NCBI GenBank assembly: GCA_022316685.1
Contig: JAKJHU010000005.1
Span: 14,362,707-14,426,706 of the forward strand
Reading direction: 5' to 3'
DNA: 64,000 nucleotides
DNA from: Progne subis subis
Lineage: Eukaryota > Chordata > Aves > Passeriformes > Hirundinidae
This document shows, piece after piece, positions 57,401 through 64,000 of the stretch. The translations under genes were made by a program, and so were the position numbers. How positions within the stretch are numbered: the first letter of the stretch is position 1; each line of letters opens with the position of its first letter. The notes under the pieces were generated by a model. That model ran no database searches and was not told the DNA's origin. It worked only from the letters and a program-made list of their open reading frames with translations.

Positions 57401-59964
57401 GCCTTTTCAATGGGATTCCTCTACAACAGGGCAAGTCCAGGGGAACAAACACCAAGTCTGACTTTGAGATAACCCTCTCACACACTCAGGGCACTGAATC
57501 TTCCGCAACAGACTCACGGTCTACTTTTGCCCAAGCTAAAAGGCCAGACATTTTCTTTCAAAGTCGGGAGTGGATGGAGGAAGAGGCATTTGATGTCAAT
57601 AAAAGAGTCCTTTCTCTCTCTGCAGACGTGTCTCCATGGTAGTAAAGTTGCCCAGACTGCATCTCCTGCAAAGGCCAGCGCAGCATTTCTGCATGGCTGC
57701 CTCCAAATAGCCCCAGTGTCCTCCAGGGAAACTCTTAATCCTAGCTGTATATTCTGGCACTCCTGAACTTGCAGATGAATATAGGAAACATTCAGTAGCA
57801 GCACAGCACTCTGGAGTGAGCAGTGGGCTGGTTTCTAAGCAGCAGTGGCCAGTAGCAGAGAGGGTCGTGCAGACGGGTTGAATTCACGAGCAGCCTGAAG
57901 ATTTGCACTCTCCAGCATGGCCAACCCAAGTGTGTAAATCACCATAACAGCTTTGCATTATTCCCCTGGCACAGGGTCTCTGCCTCTCCCAGGCTGCCCT
58001 GGGTGAGTGCTGTTCTGGGCTGGGATTACAACATTTGACTCAGTGCCCAGGCCTTCGTCATGTTTTTACTGTGGAGGCACCCACAGCAGTAGCCATAACC
58101 TAGATCTGTAATTTAGGGTAATTGGAAAGGGCTGTAAATAGCAATTTCCTCAGAATAGACTAGAAAATCAAGAGAAAGTGAAAACCAAATTAAACCCATG
58201 TAAAATGCCTTATTCTAGGCTCCCAAACTTCTTTGTGAAAATTACTCTTTGTGTTCTAGAGATAACAGATGAGATACTGAGCAGCACTGACTCTGATAGT
58301 CTCTCCAGTAATGTAAGAACAGCCACAATTCCTAGCAAAACCCTACGAGGTTTATTGAAAGGATTCCATTCTTTCTACCCTTCCAAAAATTTTCTGCTAA
58401 ACTTCTCTCCATATTTGCCCAAGTTTCTTTACAAGCAGTTGACTTAAATATTCCCTTTACTTAAATGGCAGGGAAACAAATTTCTAAAGCAGGCATTTAG
58501 ATGCAGGCTGGAGCAACTCTTAAAAAGAACTGATGTCTTTTGGGTATTTCCAAAATAAAGACAAATATTCATTTAGTTTAATTCTGGAAAAAGAGAAGCA
58601 GAAAACAGCTGCTGGTTTTGGTGCCAGTTACATTCAGGTGCTCTTGCACATCTCTGATACCATATGGATATTTTAAGGCCAGTACATTTACTCTTAGAAT
58701 TTTTTCAAGCCCACTTTACATGCCAGGACGACATCAGGAGCCCAACGAGGAGAGGGCCATGGGTTGTTTCTGCAGGTAAATTTAGTGTTTGTGCACCCCC
58801 AGCCAAAATGGCAGGGCAGTAAACCCGTAGTCTGGGAGGCTGCGTTCTGCCTTGGAGTGGGGACATTAGCATGGACTTCCATGACAGTACCAATGAAACA
58901 ATTTAAGCTTTATTTAGCAGTCGTGTGCATTTGCTGCTGCCACTGCCAGGGACTCCTTCTGCAGCTCTTCAGAGCTGCTGGTGGTGGGTGGGACTTAGAC
59001 ACAGTGCATGTTCCAAGCTAATTGACTTAAACACTTCCTTAGCACCCACCACTATATGTAATTCCAATGACAACATTTCACATTCATATTCTACAGATCT
59101 TGTAGCATAGTGTGTTTCTGCTAGTTGTGTCACAGTTCCGAAGGCTGCCAGCAAATGTATCACAGCACAGTCAAAGTGCCCTTGCTTTTGGCCGAGATGC
59201 ATTGTGGTTTGGTATATCACCCAGTTTTTGGGTAAAATTGAATTTAAATTTTAGCTTTAGTTTCACAGTGAAACATTTCAAAAAAGTCAAGTGATACAGT
59301 CAAATTTCTTAAAATGTACTTTTGGGTTTTTTTCCCCTAAGTTTAAGCACTTCACAGTTATTTAATACTAGTGGATAAGACTTCCTGGGTAGCTGAACTG
59401 CAGTATTAATTTATCTTGCTTGATTTTGTGCAGATAACAGCTCCTCAGGGAAAAGAATAGATGATAAAAATGGGGATGGCATAATGATGCCAAAGAGAGA
59501 TCAGCTTGGAGGTGGTCGCCCAGTCCCAGAAACAGGTAAGAACAACCATGTAAATTAATTTTGAATTATGTCAGTTTTTCAGCCAGGTGCTATAGATAGA
59601 GACATAAAGTGGTCAAGAATTGAATAATGTACTTATATATTCTGAACTGTCCCTAACACGATTGTACAGTTTAGTTTCATAGTATGAGTCGTCCCAATTA
59701 CTATCACCTAGTGACAGACTAGCTGTATTTTTAAAGAAAAAAATCAGGTTTTCTCTACCAGCATCTCACTGTGTTAAATAAAATGTAATTTCTCTTAACC
59801 CTGTTGTAGGTGCTGTGTTACCCTTAGCCTTAGGCTTGGCAATCACTGCTTTGCTGCTGCTCATGGTCGCTTGCAGACTGCGCTTAGTGAAACAGAAGCT
59901 CAAAAAAGCTCGACCCATTACATCTGAAGAGTCTGATTACCTCATCAATGGGATGTATCTCTAA
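42744..59964 (+). CDS. LRP11: LRP11 gene, coding span (seven exons)
   Basis: LRP11 is a type I single-pass membrane protein of the LDL-receptor-related group. Its ligand and molecular role are not well established. Joining 42744-43267, 48093-48256, 50747-50888, 52935-53060, 53752-53961, 59434-59535 and 59810-59964 gives, after allowing for one extra base in exon 1, about 473 residues, against roughly 500 in human. Order: signal peptide, short amphipathic helix, MANSC domain, PKD-like domain, LDL-receptor class A repeat, variable stalk, transmembrane helix, short cytoplasmic tail. All six introns are GT-AG. The five boundaries other than exon 2/3 are phase 1 and exon 2/3 is phase 0. Identification rests on near-exact recall of the PKD, LDLa and tail regions. 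The exon-1 frame is broken in the sequence as given. Confidence 0.95.
43268..48092 (+). other. LRP11 intron 1
   Basis: This 4.8-kb intron runs from GTAAGC to TTGAAG. It contains a CR1 copy at 43524-43850 and otherwise no recognisable element. A 167-codon minus-strand frame at 45258-45761 has no domain and is taken as chance. Confidence 0.85.
43524..43850 (+). mobile_element. CR1 LINE 3' fragment at the start of LRP11 intron 1
   Basis: On the plus strand it reads as a CR1 tail: 'gaataaatacctgac', 'agaggatgcttccaggctcttcttgg', 'gcaataggacaagaggcaatg', 'tgaggaagaacttccttac', 'gttgtggagtcctcc', and finally 'ggaccagatgactcac'. It begins within 260 bases of the exon 1 splice donor, in the opposite orientation to the CR1 on the other side of exon 1. 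Confidence 0.92.
48093..48256 (+). CDS. LRP11: LRP11 exon 2: first part of PKD-like domain
   Basis: The exon encodes an acidic lead (EEEYDEPPQC) followed by KAGQDVVLQSPVDW and DGRESSDDHGIVHYEW, the A to C strands of a PKD-type beta-sandwich, about residues 175-229. The acceptor is a run of GAAG units, so AG dinucleotides end at 48092, 48095 and 48098. All three keep the phase-1 frame and change only the number of Glu residues. The first is used here. The donor is CAG/GTACGT, phase 0. Confidence 0.93.
48407..48560 (-). mobile_element. Short CR1 LINE remnant
   Basis: The minus-strand CR1 motifs 'ccaggttgaaaagaacctc', 'catcttgtccaacc' and 'gaagactcctccagtg' occur in a decayed 150-bp stretch. 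Boundaries are approximate. Confidence 0.6.
49706..49744. repeat. T39 homopolymer in intron 2
   Basis: Thirty-nine consecutive T residues in LRP11 intron 2, about 1 kb before exon 3. No retroelement body is next to it. Confidence 0.95.
50747..50888 (+). CDS. LRP11: LRP11 exon 3: second part of PKD-like domain
   Basis: The exon encodes VPQPGTLKLSHLQEGGYIF and then QLTVTDTAGQRSSDNVSVT, the typical closing strands of a PKD domain (the xFxLTVTDxxG pattern). This is almost identical to the mammalian protein. Together with exon 2 it completes the PKD-like fold, about residues 230-277. NVS is a potential N-glycosylation site. The acceptor is ACTCAG/GTACC; the donor GCAG/GTGAG is in phase 1. Confidence 0.97.
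50889..52934 (+). other. LRP11 intron 3
   Basis: A 2.0-kb intron with no repeat, RNA gene or extra exon that I can recognise. Short frames here (up to about 119 codons on the minus strand) lack domains. Confidence 0.85.
52935..53060 (+). CDS. LRP11: LRP11 exon 4: LDL-receptor class A repeat
   Basis: The 126-nt exon encodes a single LDLa module of about 40 residues with the expected Cys spacing (VGVC, FICDDGCC, FACDG, QCPDGSDE, FCQN). The acidic residues of the calcium site lie in CDG and in PDGSDE. An extra Cys pair relative to the standard six may bond with the neighbouring region. It is cleanly in frame with exons 3 and 5, phase 1 on both sides, so the module could be skipped without changing frame. 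Donor is GTAAGT. Confidence 0.97.
53061..53751 (+). other. LRP11 intron 4
   Basis: A 0.7-kb intron from GTAAGT to TTAACAG. Nothing else is recognised in it. Confidence 0.9.
53752..53961 (+). CDS. LRP11: LRP11 exon 5: variable extracellular stalk
   Basis: The exon encodes about 70 residues rich in Thr, Ser, Asn and Gln, with no domain. It starts after the LDLa repeat with a short piece similar to human (GRKTVTHEA) and then diverges. This is probably a flexible stalk, and O-glycosylation is plausible. NQS is a potential N-glycosylation site. Acceptor is TTAACAG, donor CCAG/GTAAG; phase 1 at both ends, so it is a symmetric exon. Confidence 0.88.
53962..59433 (+). other. LRP11 intron 5
   Basis: At 5.5 kb this is the longest LRP11 intron. 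It contains a (CT)n-T18 tract at 54375-54418 and an A21 run at 57305-57325 followed by AC-rich sequence. I see no exon or RNA gene in it. Confidence 0.85.
54375..54418. repeat. (CT)n-(T)n microsatellite
   Basis: A CT dinucleotide repeat runs straight into about 18 T residues. The adjoining frame is an artefact of the repeat. Confidence 0.95.
59434..59535 (+). CDS. LRP11: LRP11 exon 6: juxtamembrane stalk
   Basis: Thirty-four residues, charged and Gly-rich (SSSGKR, KNGDGI-like segments), end with PVPETG just before the membrane helix, as in human (HPAPETG). It matches the mammalian exon only at its two ends. Acceptor is TGTGCAG, donor ACAG/GTAAG; phase 1 on both sides. Confidence 0.92.
59536..59809 (+). 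other. LRP11 intron 6
   Basis: A short 274-bp intron with a clear polypyrimidine tract before the TTGTAG acceptor. Confidence 0.93.
59810..59964 (+). CDS. LRP11: LRP11 exon 7: transmembrane helix and cytoplasmic tail
   Basis: The exon encodes AVLPLALGLAITALLLLMVA, a single membrane helix, then a basic stop-transfer stretch (CRLRLVKQKLKKAR) and a tail ending SEESDYLINGMYL before TAA at 59962-59964. This part is virtually identical to mammalian LRP11 and is the strongest identification in the window. The acidic SEESDYL and terminal Tyr motifs are candidate sorting or phosphorylation signals (inference). Confidence 0.98.
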
Positions 59965-60482
59965 AAACTGGATTTGGGTCAGTTGTTTTCTCCCCTTTCT
60001 CCTGTGTCCATGAATCTCTGCCTCTATAAAAGCACCAAAATCCTTAGTTTATTTTCAAGTGTAGAAGAAGCCTATAAGATGAAGAATGTACTCTTCCCCT
60101 TCTGTAATAATATAAAAAGTGGGTAGATGTCCTTGCTCAGAAAATAAGAAACGTTCAGGCTGCAGAGAGTAGCTCCAGTCGATCGTTGTGCAGAAGACAC
60201 TGCAAGGTGGGGAGACCCCAAACTGGATGTGCGGTGCCCTTGCCCTTCCCACAGCAGCTGGGGCCTCAGCCAGGCCTCAGTGCACCCCAGGGCCCGGGCA
60301 CTGGAGCAGCCAGGGCTCCACAGCCCAGCTGTGTTGGCCGAGGTGTGGGGGAAGCCTGTGCCACCTTGCTCTTCTCAGTGCTGCCACCACTGTAGGGACC
60401 GGGAGGCTCCAGCCGACACATTCCTTCACCGTCCAGCAGAGACCAGTTGTGTTCTTTCCCCCGACGCACTGGGAGTATTTTC

Positions 60483-60488
60483 ATTAAA
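60483..60488 (+). promoter_or_regulatory. Candidate poly(A) signal ATTAAA
   Basis: The ATTAAA variant is followed within 10-25 bases by a T/GT-rich stretch (TGTGTCTTGCTTTG). This would give a 0.5-kb 3' UTR. Confidence 0.5.
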
Positions 60489-60707
60489 GAATGTGTCTTG
60501 CTTTGTTAATTAAAAGCAATTGCTATCCAAGCACCAGATTTTGCAAAGAAAATTGGGATTTAAGGAAGAAAGCCTCTTATTTTCACTCTGTTTAAACCTC
60601 CGTGCTGCTAGCAGACAGCCATGCTTGCTAAATGCTGAAATGAAAAAATGCAGCTCCTCAGCGGATGAGCTTGGACTTGCCAGGGCTCAACAGCAGTTGT
60701 GTACTGC

Positions 60708-60872
60708 TGCCCTAAAGAAGCTGTGGATGCCCCATTGCTGGCAATGTTCAAGGCCAGGCTTGATGGAGCCCTGAGCAACATGTTCTAGTGGAAGGTGTCC
60801 CTGCCCATGGCAGGGGGCCTGGAGCTAAATGATCTTTAAGGTCCTTTCCAACCCAAACCCCTCTATGATTCC
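60708..60872 (+). mobile_element. CR1 LINE 3' fragment in the LRP11 3' UTR
   Basis: The plus strand carries 'gctgtggatgccccattgctggcaatgttcaaggccagg', 'ttctagtggaaggtgtccctgcccatgg', 'gatctttaaggtcctttccaaccc' and ends 'ctctatgattcc', which is the CR1 3' terminus. It lies between the first and second candidate poly(A) signals, in sense orientation. Confidence 0.9.
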
Positions 60873-61236
60873 GCGTGCAATCCCAGAGCTGTGTCTCTCC
60901 CCAGAGCTCAGCGCTTGTTCAGGCTTTTCCACATCCAGCCTCCCACAGTGTGAGAACACAGCACACAGCAGTTTCTACTTGAGATGCCAGTGTAGGATTC
61001 CTGCTGGTTATCCCCTAGCTCCCTGCAAAGCTTGAAAGCTTCGGTGATCTGCCCTCACCCCAGAAAAATTCTCATAGAATTAGAGCAAGTAATTGATATG
61101 TGTGAGTGAACTGCAGATGTGTTACCAGTAAAATGTGTACAGTACATGTTATATATACATATATACACACACCCACACACACTGTGCTGTCTGTCTTGTT
61201 TGACTGTCCAAGGATGTCACATTCCTCATGGGTTTC

Positions 61237-61242
61237 AATAAA
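61237..61242 (+). promoter_or_regulatory. Candidate poly(A) signal AATAAA
   Basis: Canonical AATAAA followed 20-50 bases later by a GT-rich stretch (TTGTTTTGTATGTC). This is the best-looking candidate of the three and would give a 1.3-kb 3' UTR. Confidence 0.6.
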
Positions 61243-61384
61243 ACCAGAGTCAAATGAGGCATGCATTGTTTTGTATGTCATCTTTTTGTACTTCAGTAAC
61301 TTTGAGTCAGCAAGGAATATTGCCATGGTATACAAATAGTTCTTCAAGTAATTTGTTCTTGATTACTTTATGTAAAATAGCTCT

Positions 61385-61390
61385 AATAAA
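61385..61390 (+). promoter_or_regulatory. Candidate distal poly(A) signal AATAAA
   Basis: A second canonical AATAAA, about 150 bases past the previous one, with a T-rich downstream region (TTGTCTTTCG). It could be an alternative end of LRP11. Confidence 0.5.
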
Positions 61391-61410
61391 CCAATTCTAT
61401 TCTTACATTT

Positions 61411-64000
61411 ATTGCATTGTCTTTCGTTTCCATTGGCAGCTCAATTTTGTGCTACAAGACTGCATGACAAGAGCAGACAGAAGTACATTTCTCCTTTCTG
61501 TGAAACAGCCTTATAAGGAAGCTGGAATGTGTATTCCAGTGCAGGGGGAGTTGTTGAGATACTTGTTTCAGGGAGACAGAGAAGGACAGGGCATCCACCT
61601 GTGCGAGCTGTCTCTCGAGCAGTGCTTGAGCTGAGCAGGACAGCAGTTGTAGAGCTGTGCCAGCCACTCGGGGAATCTGGTTGCTAGGGTTTGTGCCACA
61701 TGAGGCAAAGTCTGTTCGTACTTCAGTGTTACTGTGGGTCTAGTGTGGCCTCTCTTCCATCCCAGCCTCCAGCAGACATGGCAAATAGTGCAAGACCCAA
61801 AAGACCGTATTTTAAATACAGCCTTCTAGGGAAGACTCACTGCCCATTTGGTTGGGGTCTTATTTTCCACCATTGAAATTTGTGCTGGGTTTTAATTAAA
61901 TACCTAAATGTCCTTCACCACCTTACCAAAGCAGCAAGAAAAGTGGTCTTTTCTCCCTCTGCCCACTGTGCTCCTGTTACCAAAACCCGTTACCCTGGCA
62001 CACAGCCAGCAGCAGAACAAAAGCTTTGGTTTTGTTCTGCTGTGCAGGACAACAGCAAGATCTGGCACAAGGCACAAGCCAGCCAGTACAGCCGTGGTGC
62101 AAGAGCTCAGCTTTGCAACCACTTTACCCAACAGCAGGCTTTGTTTCTGTGCTGCTGCTGGCTGAATAAACCTTGACAGATTTTGCATATGACAGCTGAG
62201 AATGAATGCCTCCAAGCAGAGAGCAGCAGCCAGCAAGCACGGTACAGGAGTCTGGCTAATGCTGCGTTAGTGCCACAGTCATCCCAGGGACTCTTCTTTC
62301 TGCAAGGGGAGGTGGTGACAGTCGCTGCTCTGCGGGCCACCAGCTTGAGACCTTTACTTCCCAGGTGACAGCAAACTCCACGGCTGGAGTGAAATAAAAT
62401 AGTTTTCACCTTACCAGAGAGAGCTTGGGGGCATTGTCAGCTGGATGGAGAGCAAGACAAAGTGAGCAAAGTAACGGACTGCCTTGGCAGCTCCTGCAAT
62501 TAACACACACACTGGTTGCAATACCATGTTTGCATTTAATAGCTTTCATGTTATTTGATTTTAAATACGTCATAATGAACTACTGAGCTGCAGCACATCT
62601 GGGAATAGCAGAAAATACTGTCAACATGCTCAGGATGCCTTTCCCCTTCTCCCCAGGCAGCTCCCAGCCACAGCCTCCTGCTGACACCACTTCTCTAGCC
62701 CCTTCCCAGTCACTCCCTAGCTTGGGGCTCTCCCTCTGATGTCAAAGGAGGGCTCAGAGCAGGCAGCACTTCTAGCTCAACTTCATAGCTGTTTTGCTAA
62801 AACTGCATTCATGGCCTCTCATGCAGAGCTGGAGAGTTTTACAGTCACAGATCACAGAATATTCTGAGTCGAAAGGGACCTACAAATGTTTTATCGTGTA
62901 GCAGAAGTGAGACACTCTGTGTGAAAGTCATCACTATTTGAAGTCTGTCAGATCTGTTCTTCCTGTCCTGAATGCTGACATTTGTCTATCCACATATCTG
63001 TGAATATGCTCAGTCCTATTCTTACCAGTACTTTAGGTAAGCAGGTAATACTGACTAGCCTGTCTGCATAGCTCTGTGGATGTTGCTCCTCTGTGTATTA
63101 GGAGAGGTCATTAAAATTTATCAGTGTATTTTAATGTTGATCGAGATTCTTATTTTACTTGGACTGTTTTTTAAAACCGTTTTGCCATTCAGAGAGCTTA
63201 AGGGTACAAATTACTTCAGAGTAGCAAACAATACAATACTTACCCAGGTTTGATCCATATTTAGAAGTAAGGGTGGGGGTTTTTTTCCATAATACGGGCT
63301 GCCTGCTGCCCACTTTTGCAGGGGATCCTAGCCTAAACATCTTGCTGTAATCATCCCATAGCACTGTAGGATAATAGCAGGGGCAGTTCCAAGAGCACAT
63401 TTGCAAAACAAAAAGGCTGAAATAGGTCAGTGTGATGCTCCATTTGCTTTTCAAATCCTAGATAAAGCATACGAGTTTCAATCCCAAACTGCACAGAGCC
63501 AGTCAGAGACAGGAACCAATAGCAACACAAACACGCCACCCCAAAACAAAGGGAGAGCCTTTCAAGTAAGCCCTAACAGAATCCACAGTCATGCATCACT
63601 GAGGTCTGTGCTGGCTGCTTTCATGTGCATCAGGAATTGAGGTTTTTCACTTTCTAATGGCAAAAGCTAAAAGAGTAAGAGCAAAGGGAAAAGCTAGAGA
63701 AGATTCAGAGAGCACGGGATGGGCATAAGGACCAGACAGAGGCAGTAAACACAGAGTAATTAATATGAAAAAGAGCCCATGACACAGTCAGTCTGAGCTG
63801 AGTGACAGGGAAACATGCTGTAAACGGAATATTTAAAGGGGGAAAAAATGTGTAAAAGTTACTCTGCTCTATATTTAGCAAAGAATAGTTACTTAAAACA
63901 ACTGAAAAAGTGAACTGCACTCTGCACTGGAGCCCACAAGAAAGAAACACAAAGAAAGAGAAATCTAGAACCACTGGATCATCACACTTCAAAAAAAAGT
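61411..64000. other. 3' flank of LRP11, no gene seen
   Basis: No exon is supportable on either strand. In human the neighbouring gene on this side is PCMT1 in convergent orientation, so part of its 3' UTR could lie here on the minus strand, but I recognise no coding exon of it. An AATAAA at 62165 and a short CR1 tail at 62851-62905 are the only elements noted. Frames of about 100 codons near 61880-62400 occur in overlapping sets on both strands, which points to chance. Confidence 0.5.
62851..62905 (-). mobile_element. Very short CR1 LINE tail
   Basis: The 'cacagaatattctgagtcgaaagggacctacaa' stretch is the minus-strand 3' end of a CR1 copy. The rest is truncated or decayed beyond recognition. 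Confidence 0.65.

Larger units (their letters stand above)
59965..61410 (+). other. LRP11 3' UTR (extent uncertain)
   Basis: Sequence after the stop codon runs to poly(A) signals at 60483, 61237 and 61385, each followed by T/GT-rich DNA. Within it lies a plus-strand CR1 remnant at 60708-60872 and a TA/CA simple repeat near 61150-61182. Short chance frames occur but none is conserved-looking. Which signal is used cannot be decided from sequence alone. Confidence 0.65.

Noticed and set aside
42744..59964. LRP11 as a processed or decayed pseudogene because of the exon 1 frameshift
   Set aside because: Introns, all splice sites, and exons 2-7 are intact and highly conserved, so a single-base error or rare allele is more likely.
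61880..62409. Overlapping frames of about 100 codons on both strands, possible PCMT1 exon
   Set aside because: None matches the conserved PCMT1 C-terminal region as I know it; frames are mutually overlapping and lack splice signals.
1..64000. tRNA, rRNA, microRNA or CRISPR-like arrays
   Set aside because: No cloverleaf with A/B boxes, rRNA core or regular spaced repeats was seen by eye; the only direct repeats are LTRs and microsatellites. A dedicated scan was not possible.

Overview
The window looks like a bird nuclear chromosome, probably a neoavian or passerine species. The repeats are mostly 5'-truncated CR1 LINE tails with an (ATTCTATG)n-like 3' end, plus avian-type LTR retroviral sequence, with no Alu/L1-like elements. 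The only host gene I can support is LRP11 (low-density lipoprotein receptor-related protein 11), on the + strand in seven coding exons from 42744 to 59964. The species call is inference from repeat style and was not tested against a database.

Layout. 1-29402 is AT-rich intergenic DNA with no supportable gene. It holds CR1 fragments (9293-9660, 12443-12720, and a long ancient copy at 19442-20430), a solo LTR fragment (24530-25115) and several long T or AC tracts. 29403-33082 is a complete proviral insertion: a 5-bp target duplication (ATAAG) on both sides, two LTRs of 661 and 665 bp that are about 99% identical, a tRNA-Lys-like primer site, a polypurine tract, and a short interior carrying only the 3' half of pol. 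gag, protease, the RT active-site region and env are absent. The integrase has two in-frame stops and has lost its catalytic Glu. 33083-42273 is again intergenic, with a 600-bp CR1 copy.

LRP11 starts in a CpG island (about 42580-43540) squeezed between two CR1 copies in opposite orientations. Exon 1 encodes a signal peptide, a short helix and a MANSC domain. Exons 2-3 encode a PKD-like domain, exon 4 an LDL-receptor class A repeat, exons 5-6 a variable stalk, and exon 7 the transmembrane helix and a highly conserved cytoplasmic tail. All splice sites are canonical GT/AG. The summed coding length is 1423 nt, one base too many. The reading frame breaks in a GC-rich stretch of exon 1 (43113-43155), which looks like a one-base insertion (assembly error or real allele). 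The 3' UTR runs on to poly(A) signals near 60483, 61237 or 61385 and includes a CR1 fragment. From 61410 to the end I see no exon.

I did not find a novel gene system. The points most worth a second look are the LRP11 exon-1 frameshift, the young deleted provirus whose clean point differences are all G/A type, and the CR1 copies abutting the LRP11 promoter.
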